Shown: positions 7,966-15,965, numbered from the stretch's first letter. The stretch: DNA of 30,158 bases from an uncultured Collinsella sp. (GCA_902478995.1 CABSNF010000014.1:1-30158); one strand, 5' to 3'. The notes: generated by a model from the letters alone, not told the origin. Translations and numbers: made by a program.

Positions 7966-7979
7966 TGCAATCGTTTTCA
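7966..7979. promoter_or_regulatory. LacI-type operator 2 before scrA
   Basis: TGCAATCGTTTTCA, minus-strand TGAAAACGATTGCA, matches operator 1 and the site before the repressor gene in the pattern TGAAAnCGnTTnCA. It lies in the 183-base gap between the repressor and transporter genes. Confidence 0.75.
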
Positions 7980-8066
7980 TAGTAGGGTGAACGGTAGGAA
8001 AAAGCCGGTGAATGGTAGTTTTGAGACAAACATAAGGGCTCAGAGGCAGACAGACATGCCCAAGAA

Positions 8067-9047
8067 CTAGACATTCATAAGCTGATGACCGAGCTTGAGT
8101 GTCTTGAGACCGCTCTCCCCCTCCACGCCATCGAGCGTGTTGAGCAACATATTGGTCGCCTCGACGCCACTGGTCAGGTAACCATAATGCACGGTGGGAA
8201 TGCCGCCCGTCAGCGCGCGCAAAAACGCGTTGTCGCCAAAACCGCTCACGCGGTGTATGCCCTCGCCCATGCCGCGAACCTCATCGATGGCACGCAGCGC
8301 ACCCGCCGCCATGGTGTCGGTCGCGCAGGCGATAAACGAAACATCGGGAGCGACGGAAAGCAGTTCACGCGCCGCACCATAGCCCGAGTCGAGCGTAAAG
8401 GACCCCTGGCGAATCAGGCTCGGATCAAGCGCCACGCCCGCGGCGCGCAGGCCGGCCTCAAAACCGCGACGGCGGTCATAACCAGCCGCGCGGTCCTCCT
8501 CGGTAACTCCAATATAGGCAATCTTGCCTTCCACGCGACCCGCAAGCGCATGGCCCAGCTCAAAGGCGGCCTCGTAATCGTCGTGATAGACGCACGCCGC
8601 ACCCTCGACATTCTGGCCAATCAGCACGATCGGCACGCGGCACGACTCAATCGCCCGACGATGCTCGTTGGTAATCATAGTTGCCACCAGCACAATGCCA
8701 TCAACCGGATGGTTTTGGAACAAATCGAGGTATTCGAGCTCGCGATCGGCCGCGTTGTCGGTGTTTGCAAGCAGCATCTGGTAGCCACGGTGACCGAGCA
8801 CCTGGCCAATGCCGGCGGTAATGCGGCTCACGGATTCCGAGTTAATCTTGGGCACGATGACGCCGATGAGCTTGGTGGAGCCGGTGCGTAGCGCGCGAGC
8901 TTGGCTGGACCGCACGTATCCTGTCAGCTCAATCGCCTTCTTAATGCGCTCGGCCTTGTCCGTCGAGATATATCCACCGTTGAGGTAGCGCGAGACGGCG
9001 GCGCTCGAAACGCCGGCCAGCTCGGCCACATCCTTCATCTTTACCAC
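8067..9047 (-). CDS. LacI-family repressor of the sucrose unit
   Basis: A 326-residue LacI/GalR transcription factor. The N-terminal helix-turn-helix reads MKDVAELAGVSSAAVSRYLN, followed by the hinge (about residues 45-60) with the AxALRTGST segment. A two-lobed sugar-binding domain follows (LIGVIVPKINSESVSRI ... DGIVLVATMI ... GKIAYIGVT ... FIACATDTMAAGALRAI ... RVSGFGDN). It presumably senses a sucrose-derived sugar and releases scrAB. I choose GTG 9047, five bases after AGGGG, which makes the protein start VKMKDVAEL as is usual. The longer frame from ATG 9080 would translate across an operator. It reads in the same direction as scrA and has its own upstream operator, suggesting autoregulation. 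The effector is inferred from context. Confidence 0.9.
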   Translation of the reverse strand: MVKMKDVAELAGVSSAAVSRYLNGGYISTDKAERIKKAIELTGYVRSSQARALRTGSTKLIGVIVPKINSESVSRITAGIGQVLGHRGYQMLLANTDNAADRELEYLDLFQNHPVDGIVLVATMITNEHRRAIESCRVPIVLIGQNVEGAACVYHDDYEAAFELGHALAGRVEGKIAYIGVTEEDRAAGYDRRRGFEAGLRAAGVALDPSLIRQGSFTLDSGYGAARELLSVAPDVSFIACATDTMAAGALRAIDEVRGMGEGIHRVSGFGDNAFLRALTGGIPTVHYGYLTSGVEATNMLLNTLDGVEGESGLKTLKLGHQLMNV

Positions 9048-9062
9048 GAGCACCCCTGTCGT

Positions 9063-9076
9063 TGAAATCGCTTTCA
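9063..9076. promoter_or_regulatory. LacI-type operator before the repressor gene
   Basis: TGAAATCGCTTTCA is a 14-base near-palindrome of the same type as the two scrA operators. It lies 16 bases upstream of the GTG start, where bound repressor would block its own transcription. Confidence 0.75.
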
Positions 9077-9268
9077 CCATAATACCCGTGCGGAGCTACA
9101 TGCGTGTCGCAAGACAGGACGTCACGGTCAATTTAGCTGTCGTAGCACGGGCATCGCAGGGCTTCAGCTAGAAACGTCGAAATATAAGTTCCGAATCAGT
9201 CAAACTACCGATTCGGCACCCCGTTACATTTGCACACAGTGGCAGGCAAAATCCAACTCGAGAACAAC

Positions 9269-9718
9269 TTACTCACTTTGGAAAGACGCATCGCTGTCCG
9301 CTGCCAATTCCGAAGGAAGAATTGCCGGCAGTGTCAAAGCCCCCATGGGCGAAAGTCCAGTAACGACCATCAGATAGCTCTTAGCGTGACCATACGCCAT
9401 GGAAATCGCATTAGAGAGAAGATAACGGCGCGCTTCATCGTCTGAAATGTCGAACGGCATTTTTGTTGACACCGAAATAGCAACCGTCACATCAGCGCGC
9501 ATTTTTTCCTTTGCATCGTCTCTATCAATCAGACTGCCACACACATACAGCTTTAAGTCTGCACGCTCGCCCGCCTTGTTCCTCAATAGATGGACGTCCT
9601 GATAGCTAACGTCAACTTTTAAATCCATATTCCGGGAGGGCTCATTCTCAATATGAAAAGTTGAGTCGACAACAAACAAATGAACAACCTGAATAGGCGC
9701 AATGAAATCCTTACTCAT
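9269..9718 (-). CDS. SecB-like chaperone of a toxin-antitoxin-chaperone module
   Basis: A 149-residue protein that fits the SecB fold family in length and pattern. It has beta-strands at about 25-85 (DLKVDVSYQDV, ADLKLYVCGSL, MRADVTVAISVST) followed by SNAISMAYGHAKSYLMVVTGLSPM, the counterpart of SecB's C-terminal helices, and then TLPAILP where SecB has its Pro-rich end. The start overlaps the antitoxin stop by four bases (ATGA), so translation is coupled. In TAC modules such a chaperone folds the antitoxin and protects it from proteases. The gene order toxin, antitoxin, SecB-like matches Mycobacterium tuberculosis HigB1-HigA1-Rv1957. The SecB call is from sequence pattern alone and is supported mainly by context. 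Confidence 0.68.
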   Translation of the reverse strand: MSKDFIAPIQVVHLFVVDSTFHIENEPSRNMDLKVDVSYQDVHLLRNKAGERADLKLYVCGSLIDRDDAKEKMRADVTVAISVSTKMPFDISDDEARRYLLSNAISMAYGHAKSYLMVVTGLSPMGALTLPAILPSELAADSDASFQSE

Positions 9719-10107
9719 GCAGCCAAACCTCCCGGAATCATCTCAAAGTCCAATCGTTTAGCCGAGCAGTCGCTGTTAAATGAAGACCATTGTTCTCGGA
9801 CAGAGTTATTAGACGAAGAAAACGGCGCCTCATTCGAATAACTGGAAATGACCTGTGGAATAATTTTGACACCCAGCGCAAGCTCAAACTTTGCGATTGT
9901 TTTCAGCGTCATGTTGGGCTGAGAATTCAACAATTTCGAAAGCGACTGAAGACTCACGCCCATACGCTTTGCCAGCTCGCTTTTACTCAAGCCCGAGCGC
10001 TGCATCTCGCGATGAACAATAAACTCAATATCTAGTGCGTGCTCATAGGCACGGGTTTCGCTCGTTTCCGTTTCCGCGTAAAAGTCTGATAAATCGACCT
10101 TAACCAT
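9715..10107 (-). CDS. HTH (Xre/HigA-type) antitoxin with C-terminal tail
   Basis: A 130-residue antitoxin. Residues ~38-80 form an Xre-type helix-turn-helix (SGLSKSELAKRMGVSLQSLS, then a recognition helix and a third helix). The ~48 residues after it (83-130) are Ser/Asn-rich, low in structure and contain a lone tryptophan at 107. Such a tail is what chaperone-dependent antitoxins carry: the ChAD (chaperone addiction) segment that makes them unstable without the SecB-like partner. It begins 39 bases after the toxin stop, with GGAGACTTGTA before the ATG, and overlaps the chaperone gene. It would both neutralise the toxin and repress the operon at the palindrome 10592-10607. Confidence 0.8.
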   Translation of the reverse strand: MVKVDLSDFYAETETSETRAYEHALDIEFIVHREMQRSGLSKSELAKRMGVSLQSLSKLLNSQPNMTLKTIAKFELALGVKIIPQVISSYSNEAPFSSSNNSVREQWSSFNSDCSAKRLDFEMIPGGLAA

Positions 10108-10146
10108 TACAAGTCTCCGTTTCGTAAGCGGGCAAAAAAGCCGACG

Positions 10147-10554
10147 CTATGACTCCAAAAGCTGCTTTGCTATCGGGGCCAACTTTTTTGCGCGTTTAAT
10201 TTCTTTGGTAATATTTCCCGAGCCTTGATGGCCCTTAAACCAAAAAAGCAAAACAATCTTGTCCACGCCTTGGCAAATCGCGTAGACCATTTCTCGATTA
10301 ACCCCATCAAAACCCTTGAGTTCGTATAGCCCAATCTTAGGCTCGATACATCGAAGCTTTGACGTTCCAGTGACATCCTTTAGCCCGTAATCATAGATTT
10401 TTGAAATCTGATTGATCATTTTACGGGCGGTAAACTTCGTTTTAGGATCAGACATCATCTTCTGAAACTGAGAGTTCTCAGGGGAGGTGGTTAGTTCCCA
10501 AAAAGGTCGTCCCTCGGGATCAGCATATTCGACAAGCTCATAGTCACTAGCCAA
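10147..10554 (-). CDS. HigB/RelE-superfamily (Gp49-like) toxin
   Basis: A 135-residue member of the phage-derived Gp49-like/HigB group of RelE-fold toxins, which cleave mRNA on the ribosome. The core pattern is visible: IGLYELKGF, then MVYAICQGVDKIVLLFWFKGHQ, then a C-terminal helix EIKRAKKLAPIA. Basic residues (Lys and Arg at about 70, 116 and 118) fit RNA binding. Translation starts at a TTG (10554) that is six bases from a very strong GGAGGGGG site; the rare start may limit toxin output. It is first in the operon, the toxin-first order typical of hig modules and the reverse of relBE. Confidence 0.8.
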   Translation of the reverse strand: MASDYELVEYADPEGRPFWELTTSPENSQFQKMMSDPKTKFTARKMINQISKIYDYGLKDVTGTSKLRCIEPKIGLYELKGFDGVNREMVYAICQGVDKIVLLFWFKGHQGSGNITKEIKRAKKLAPIAKQLLES

Positions 10555-10591
10555 AGGCCACCCCCTCCGCTTCAGAAGAAACCAAATATGG

Positions 10592-10623
10592 TTAACTTAT
10601 AAGTTAAGTTTAGTCAAATTCAA
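10592..10623 (-). promoter_or_regulatory. Promoter and palindromic operator of the TAC operon
   Basis: On the minus strand a -35 TTGAAT (10623-10618) and a -10 TATAAG (10601-10596) are 16 bases apart, 42 bases before the toxin start. The perfect 16-bp palindrome TTAACTTATAAGTTAA (10592-10607) covers the -10, exactly where an HTH antitoxin would bind to repress its own operon. Confidence 0.75.
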
Positions 10624-10844
10624 ATATATGGCAAGCCCCAAGCCGTGTTCAAGCAATCTGCATTATTGACTCAGAGAAATGTGGGAAAGAAGCGGCAGAA
10701 ACTACATTGTCAAATAAAGCCCCCAGCGAAGTGCCCGAACTTTTATGGTGACCAACAACATACCTAGAAGACGAAGGCAAGGCACGCAACCACCCAGTCA
10801 CCGTGGCCGGTCTTAGGGAGCGCGGCGGTTTGCGTTGTTGCGGG

Positions 10845-11332
10845 CTAGGTCTTCTTGGCAGTCTTGGTCGCAGGCGTCTTGCAGGACGCGGGCGCAGGCT
10901 TGGCGTCCGACTTGGGCGACGAATCAGGCGTGGGGGCGGGTTTTCGCTAGACTTGGTCTCATCACCGGGCTTTTCTTCGCTACCGGGCTTTGTATCCCCC
11001 GCGGGATTGCCACCGGTGGGCTCATCGGTATCGGGCTGGGTCTTCCCCGCCGGCGGCTGGGCGCCTGTGGGTTCAATTACCACATGCTGAGCTACGGCCC
11101 CGCTGGCATCCATAACACAGGCGGTACCAAAGGCCCCGCCCATCGGCGTCACAAACTGCGCCGACGTAAGTGAGCCACTCTCGCAGGCAGCATCGGCTAT
11201 GGCGCCGGTCGCGTCCACCCAGGAGGCGTCCACGGCAAACTGGCCATCGGAAGCGTACAGGCCAAAGAAGCGGCAGTCCTCGCCCGATCTGCTGCTAGCA
11301 GCAGCAACGTGCGAGCCCGTAGGTTGACTGCG
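10845..11332 (-). pseudogene. Frameshifted 3' remnant of a Pro/Lys-rich protein gene
   Basis: The open frame starts without a proper start site just after a TGA (11335-11333) and reads SGEDCRFFGLYASDG, then a small-residue-rich domain (ASWVDATGAIADAACESGSL). A Pro/Thr/Glu/Lys linker follows up to the T4 run at 10941-10944 (A4 on the coding strand). There a missing base switches frame. Restoring one A continues the natural composition as KPAPTPDSSPKSDAKPAP and ends TKTAKKT at 10845. Left unshifted, the frame becomes an Arg/Pro-rich tail that runs to 10649. Loss of the 5' end plus the frameshift indicates decay. The original protein looks like an exported or surface one with a proline-rich tail; I cannot name it. 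Confidence 0.6.
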
Positions 11333-11462
11333 TCAATACCGCTAGATTCGGCCTAGTATCCTATCGGGTCCCAAAAGGTCAATCCAGTTAAAGACGGCAG
11401 GCAGCCCGAAACAACATCTTTCATGAATCTCCAGTCCCATCAAGCCCGATCGAACTTGACCG

Positions 11463-12128
11463 TCAAACCAGATACGGCCCAATCACATCAAATATCTCGC
11501 CAACCTTAGTTGAAGGGTTTTGCACAGATGGCTTAATGTTACCCAGTTCCCTATGGTACGTGACGAGGCGCCCAGCACGCTGCAATGCTTCGCCTCGCCT
11601 ATCATCCACTGCCCCAAACATCCCGTCAAGGTTCTTGCGGTACTCGATGCCCAAATTCTTCGACATCTCCTGCGCGAGGGCATGCTGGCAGTCGGACGCG
11701 GACATATGCGCGGTCGTGTAGCGAAAGTGCAAAAGCGGCCACAGCTCGAAACAGGGGTTGGACCACAACGCGTGGAAGGTCCTCGAACCATCAGAGAGCT
11801 CGTTGCACTTACGTTCCATCGCGTCGAAGTCGGACGCAGGGAAGTCATCCTTGTCATACACGAGCCACACGTGGTCGAACGTCTCGGGCGCATAGAGGCA
11901 GTGTTCGACGGCGAAGTCGAGCAGGTCGAGAGTATGTTTGCCAGTCCCCTTAACGACTACGGCAACCTTCCGCTCGTTTGCTGCGCCCAACGCGGCGCGC
12001 ACGCCCTCGAAGTAGCGAGGCTCAGTCTCCTTGCCCTCGGTCACCACGAGATGGCGCGTCATCTGTACCATGCGAGAGCGTCCCTCGCGCTTGCCGCTGC
12101 GCCAGTCCCTCGACTTTTTCGCGGCCAT
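11463..12128 (-). CDS. RloB-like TOPRIM-type protein
   Basis: A 221-residue RloB-family protein. The signature blocks are HLVVTEGKETEPRYFEGVR (27-44, Glu31), VWLVYDKDDF (87-96, with Asp92, Asp94, Asp95) and SNPCFELWPLLHFR (123-136). A lone glutamate followed by a D-x-D on a predicted strand end is the TOPRIM metal-site pattern, so it is probably a nuclease. It starts one base after the stop of the ATPase gene (TAG T ATG), so the two are translated together. ATPase-RloB pairs occur beside type I restriction loci and, as far as I recall, match the lactococcal abortive-infection system AbiL. The long upstream extension of this frame is overlap with the ATPase gene and is rejected. Confidence 0.85.
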   Translation of the reverse strand: MAAKKSRDWRSGKREGRSRMVQMTRHLVVTEGKETEPRYFEGVRAALGAANERKVAVVVKGTGKHTLDLLDFAVEHCLYAPETFDHVWLVYDKDDFPASDFDAMERKCNELSDGSRTFHALWSNPCFELWPLLHFRYTTAHMSASDCQHALAQEMSKNLGIEYRKNLDGMFGAVDDRRGEALQRAGRLVTYHRELGNIKPSVQNPSTKVGEIFDVIGPYLV

Positions 12129-12129
12129 A

Positions 12130-13347
12130 CTAATCCCACTCCTCAATGCGCGTGAGATACGGGTCGGCACCATAGCGGCCAGACAGGTACTGCTTGTCGA
12201 ATGCCGCGTTCTTGCTGACCAGGTTGCCATTTGACTCGTGGATGTCGGCGAGCGACCATAGCTGGCTCGCCTCCCCCTCGCCGCGTGCGGCGAACCATAT
12301 CTCGTCGCGGCGGAACACGTCGTTTCGCATTGTGGACACGTCCTGGGACGAGAAGATGAGCTGCGCGCCGCTCTTGTTGACCTCGGGATCCTTAAACAAC
12401 AGAATCACGTAGCGCAGGAGCTTCGGATGAAGCTTGGCGTCAAGTTCGTCGACCACAACGGTAGTGCCACGCTCGAGCGCAGCCATCAGATATGCAGCTA
12501 GCCCCATGAGCTTCTGTGTGCCGGCTGACTCCTCAGAAAGGCGCAGCTCATAGCCCTTGCCGTCCACCTCGTGCCTCACAAAGACGCGCTGGCCGCGCCA
12601 TTCCGGGGCCTTCTCCACCCTAAAGCCATCGATGCGTACGTCGACGGCGCGCAGAAAGCGCGTGACCTCGGGCGACTCCGCCTCGTCCAGCAATTGCTCG
12701 AGCATCCGCTCCAGGTAAGAGCTGTTGTAGTTCAGGAACACGCCATCAAGAAACCAGCTGGCAGCCTCCTTGATCACCGGCGCGTCAAAGTTGATACAGA
12801 GGAACGACAGGTACGGCAGACTCGGGTTGAATCTCGCAGCCGTAACAAGTTTGCGCAGCGTGGGACCGAGCTCGACCTCAGCACCCTCGCGCTCGAACAA
12901 CATTGCCGTACGCGAAGCTCCCAATTTGCGCCGCCACAGTCCCTCGGACACGATCTCGTCCGCATGCACGGACAGGACATAGCGGTACTCATGCTCACCC
13001 GCGCGATAGTAGAGCTCGAACTCGGTGGGCTTAGCAGCCGACACGTCATCGAACTCGAACGCAGAGCAACGGGGTATTGAAGATCGGTTACCTTCTGGCG
13101 CATCAGTGCTGGCAGACAACAATCTGATCGGCCTTGCCACCGCCGAACGAATATAGTCAAGAGCCTCGAGCAGGTTAGACTTGCCGCCAGCGTTAGGCCC
13201 GTAAACCGCAGCCACCGGAAGGAAGCTCTGCCCGTCAGGGCACTCTATAAGGGAGCGCTCGAACTCCCTCATCGATGTTGCCTGCATGGAAAGCTCAGTT
13301 TCGTCGCGATAGGATCTATAGTTCCTGAAGGTAAACTGGCAAAGCAT
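12130..13347 (-). CDS. AAA15/RloA-like ATPase
   Basis: A 405-residue ABC/SMC-like ATPase of the AAA15 group, partner of the RloB-like nuclease. The N-terminus FTFRNYRSYRDE (FxNYRS) is typical. Walker A is GPNAGGKS (50-57), the signature motif is EESAGTQKL (272-280), Walker B is VVVDELDAKLHP (297-308) and the sensor is IFSSQD (331-336). The C-terminus has the YGADPYL motif usual for this family. I use ATG 13347, since the promoter at 13402-13429 would start transcripts near 13395 and rules out the longer frame from 13425; ATG 13368 is a possible alternative. It likely senses phage or DNA state and controls the nuclease, as in RloAB/AbiL or PARIS-type pairs. Confidence 0.87.
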   Translation of the reverse strand: MLCQFTFRNYRSYRDETELSMQATSMREFERSLIECPDGQSFLPVAAVYGPNAGGKSNLLEALDYIRSAVARPIRLLSASTDAPEGNRSSIPRCSAFEFDDVSAAKPTEFELYYRAGEHEYRYVLSVHADEIVSEGLWRRKLGASRTAMLFEREGAEVELGPTLRKLVTAARFNPSLPYLSFLCINFDAPVIKEAASWFLDGVFLNYNSSYLERMLEQLLDEAESPEVTRFLRAVDVRIDGFRVEKAPEWRGQRVFVRHEVDGKGYELRLSEESAGTQKLMGLAAYLMAALERGTTVVVDELDAKLHPKLLRYVILLFKDPEVNKSGAQLIFSSQDVSTMRNDVFRRDEIWFAARGEGEASQLWSLADIHESNGNLVSKNAAFDKQYLSGRYGADPYLTRIEEWD

Positions 13348-13401
13348 CGTCCTCAAAATTCCTTTCATTGTTTTGAAAAGATATTTCAGAGTTTTTATTT
13401 G

Positions 13402-13429
13402 ATTATAGACCTTAAATAGCATCAATCAA
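13402..13429 (-). promoter_or_regulatory. Promoter of the ATPase-RloB pair
   Basis: On the minus strand a -35 TTGATT (13429-13424) and a perfect -10 TATAAT (13407-13402) are spaced by 16 bases, in AT-rich DNA ~55 bases ahead of ATG 13347. It gives the pair its own transcription start. Confidence 0.75.
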
Positions 13430-13471
13430 GTGTTTGCAGCATCTAGAACAAAGGGCACAAGGCCAAAAACT

Positions 13472-13596
13472 CGGAAGTATGCAGCAAATCCCTGGCGTGC
13501 CGAGCGCTCCGGAATACCGCAATGCTTCTACCTGCGGATCCTATATGTGGAAAAGCCGTTGTGCTCGGGGATTCCAGAATTTGCCACATACTTCCG
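13472..13596. repeat. 125-bp imperfect inverted repeat
   Basis: Arms of about 33 bases (13472-13504 and 13564-13596) both begin CGGAAGTATG when read inward and agree at roughly three quarters of positions. Several differences would be G-U pairs in a minus-strand RNA. It lies between the DUF2188 gene and the ATPase promoter. It has no coding capacity I trust and resembles in size the 1214-1332 element. It may be a structured RNA or a decayed mobile repeat. Confidence 0.55.
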
Positions 13597-13657
13597 GAAG
13601 GCGCTTGCGGCTGCGGACACGCTAATCCATGCCCGCAGCCACAATGGCGTCAAGCCC

Positions 13658-13885
13658 CTATCCTCTCGGCGGGAAGGGATCGTGCCCATGGGAATCCTTT
13701 GCGCGGATTCTGCCATCGGGACGATGGGTGATTAGCTCAGAGTGCTGATTAGAACTAATTTGACGACCGCGCTTTATAGCTTCGCCCTGGGTCGTCGTAA
13801 CAAAGGAAGCGCGACGCGCCCCCTCACCCTTAACCTGCCATTTGCCATCCGCCCGCTTCGTAACGTGCTGGTTTCTACCTTTCAT
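13658..13885 (-). CDS. DUF2188 protein
   Basis: A 75-residue DUF2188-family protein. It begins GRNQHVTKRADGKWQVKGEG, continues with a TTTQGEAIKRGRQI helix, and ends with the family hallmark DGRIRAKDSHGHDPFPPRG. These small basic-acidic proteins are widespread in bacteria, often near mobile or defence genes, and have no established function. The start ATG 13885 has GAGG five bases before it; GTG 13891 is a possible but weaker alternative. It is followed by the 125-bp inverted repeat and then the ATPase promoter, so it is probably a separate unit. Confidence 0.85.
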   Translation of the reverse strand: MKGRNQHVTKRADGKWQVKGEGARRASFVTTTQGEAIKRGRQISSNQHSELITHRPDGRIRAKDSHGHDPFPPRG

Positions 13886-14253
13886 ACTCACCTCGCCTTC
13901 ACGACCGATTGGTTAACGTGCTCACAGCATGAGGCTTGTAGCAAGTTCACTCGTGCCGCTTTGCTTAAAGCATAAATACCGGCGCGGACATAAATCGGAC
14001 TTGGAAGGTGTCAGTGTGGGATCCCGAAGAAGCGCAAGCCGGCCTCATACTGAAGCCGCCGTATCGCTCATAGCCATTCCTATAAACGAAGCTAGTGCTA
14101 CGTAAACTCAGAAAACAAGGAGGATACACATTGAAAGTTAATTGGACCTGCCTCTATCTATAGGAAATCGGAAGGTCTTGATACAAGAATATCTAAATCC
14201 GCCAACTGCAACAGCCTTGTTTCCCCAGCGCATGACAGCCCATCACCCTGCAA
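13886..14253. other. Gene-free gap with an orphan ribosome site
   Basis: No gene is recognisable in these 368 bases. One item stands out on the plus strand: a perfect AAGGAGG at 14117-14123, seven bases before a TTG that opens a 10-codon frame (14131-14163, peptide MKVNWTCLYL). It may be the 5' stub of a lost gene or a leader peptide. No terminator or tRNA is visible. Confidence 0.35.
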
Positions 14254-15879
14254 CTATTCTTTCCGATCGTCGGCAGGTTTTAAAGCCTCAGTCAACTCGT
14301 TCAGCATGGTCGTAAGTCGAGCAATGAGTCTTTTCGCATCTTCTCTATGGTCTTCGGTGACCACATCGCCGTAAAGCCTATCGTATTTTGAGCCCTTGCC
14401 GTGCGCCGCCCCCGCCGACCGAAGGTTCTGAAGGTCACGGAGAGGCTTTAGGTCGGTCACGATGTCATACCCGCTAAGAAAGGCCTCCAGCTTGTTAATA
14501 CTACCCTTCGCATCAGCGCCCTTTAGAGAACTTTCATCGATGTAGTCGACAAGAGCTCTCGTGAGGGCCATAATCACGGCCTCAAATTCAGGCTCGCCAT
14601 TACCAGATGGAATGTGGATTTGTTCAAGAATGCCTTCGTCAGCACGGTGGAAAGGCCTGAACAGCGCCAGGCCAAACCGCTTTTCCCACGCTTTATCAAG
14701 CTCCATGCGCGCCCTCATAAGCATGGAAACGGGGCCTGTCGGATCCTTAACCCACATGTTGAACAAATCCGTCTTGAACACCTCATCAGAAATGCGCTGG
14801 TCAACGGGTGACATCTCGAAGGAGAGGAAGTGGGTGCGCTCGCTCTCGGGAAGATCGCGTCCCAAATCGCCGAGATACACCATGACTCTGTCCGGGTTGA
14901 CATTGTCAATCTCGCACCTCCACTGGCTCCCACATGAAATGTGGTGCTCGCTAACATCGAAGAGAGGGTTGCTCCTGTACTTATCGAGTACAGCGGGCTT
15001 AAAGAAAACGGGGGTTAAGTAATGTGGAGCGCAAGGCTCCTTTTCAAAGTGGGTGCCAAGCTTATTCGGGTCGCATGTGTATCGAACGAGCGAACCGTCA
15101 GGTCGTTCATCGATGATGAACTCAGGGTACCGTTCTTTCTTCTCATCGTACGGCCATACGCCGCAAGTCTCGACGTCGCCGGGCTCGATAAAGCTTCGAG
15201 CGTAAAGCATCGATAGCAGGTAGCTTTCATCAGCATCGCTCGTGTACCATTGCCCGATATGGTAATTCCCCCCGACCTCATCACTCTCTGAAATGCACTT
15301 AGTGCTCCCCAAAGGAAAGCTGGGCGCAGATGCGAATCTCGCGTCCACAAAGTGGACGAAGAGACATTGCTTAGCCGCAATAAAGCGCAGCATATATTTG
15401 GTCCTGACGCGCACCTCGTCTTCAGCAAAGTCGACGACTTTTTCTCTCTCGCCACACCTGTCGACGCTATAGTAGCAACCGTCTTCGCCGCGGTAGAGTT
15501 CAAACAGCATGATAAATTCCTGGTTGACCAGAATCTGCGCTTGGTCGAGCGGATAGAAATACTGCTCGGCAACAATAAAGTCATAGCCTTCGTCACGCCC
15601 GTTATGATAAGTGACGTCGTCTCTATACATGCAGAAGCCTGGTGAGAAGCTTAAGGCGTTCTTTAGCCAATCATCACCTGCAAGAATCTCCTCTTTTTTT
15701 GTAAGATCGGCAAAACAGGCGAAAACAGAAGGCCTTCCATCAGCAGCATCATGGTGCGAATAGACAGTAACCCATGCTCCGGAAAGAGGATTCTTAACCA
15801 GTTCGATTACCTTCTCCTGCTTAAACGGATCGGCGTCGAGACCCAAGTTGGCTAAAACCTTTGAAACCGCTTCGTTCAT
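14254..15879 (-). CDS. Large protein with C-terminal HEPN-type RNase motif
   Basis: A 541-residue protein that I cannot assign to a named family. Its N-terminal two thirds is acidic and aromatic-rich (for example YNFIV-like segments, EFIMLFELYRGEDG, RYMLRFIAAKQ-like helices) with no membrane segment or signal peptide. The C-terminal ~120 residues are helical and contain LQNLRSAGAAHGKGS, in which Arg487 and His493 form an R-x5-H pair. This fits the HEPN RNase pattern R-x4-6-H, placed between two predicted helices as in ApeA-like and other defence effectors. The start is ATG 15879, with AAGGAG five bases away. It follows the DUF4393 gene by 86 bases. I infer a toxic RNase effector in a defence set; the resemblance is by motif only. 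Confidence 0.6.
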   Translation of the reverse strand: MNEAVSKVLANLGLDADPFKQEKVIELVKNPLSGAWVTVYSHHDAADGRPSVFACFADLTKKEEILAGDDWLKNALSFSPGFCMYRDDVTYHNGRDEGYDFIVAEQYFYPLDQAQILVNQEFIMLFELYRGEDGCYYSVDRCGEREKVVDFAEDEVRVRTKYMLRFIAAKQCLFVHFVDARFASAPSFPLGSTKCISESDEVGGNYHIGQWYTSDADESYLLSMLYARSFIEPGDVETCGVWPYDEKKERYPEFIIDERPDGSLVRYTCDPNKLGTHFEKEPCAPHYLTPVFFKPAVLDKYRSNPLFDVSEHHISCGSQWRCEIDNVNPDRVMVYLGDLGRDLPESERTHFLSFEMSPVDQRISDEVFKTDLFNMWVKDPTGPVSMLMRARMELDKAWEKRFGLALFRPFHRADEGILEQIHIPSGNGEPEFEAVIMALTRALVDYIDESSLKGADAKGSINKLEAFLSGYDIVTDLKPLRDLQNLRSAGAAHGKGSKYDRLYGDVVTEDHREDAKRLIARLTTMLNELTEALKPADDRKE

Positions 15880-15965
15880 ATGCACTCCTTATCATTTGGA
15901 ACCATCATCGAAGACTAAAGCGAGGGTGAACCTTGAATCGAATCGCATCAACGCAGCCGAGAAGA

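Noticed and set aside
10649..10844. Arg/Pro-rich C-terminal extension of the frameshifted gene
   Set aside because: Composition changes abruptly at the A4 run and the alternative frame has the natural end; this is read-through in a wrong frame.
12129..12230. N-terminal extension of the RloB-like protein
   Set aside because: It lies in the ATPase coding region in another frame; the ATG at 12128 fits the one-base gap and the family's usual start.
13726..13751. tRNA-like start GGGTGATTAGCTCAG
   Set aside because: No matching acceptor or T-arm follows, and the segment codes for the DUF2188 protein on the minus strand.
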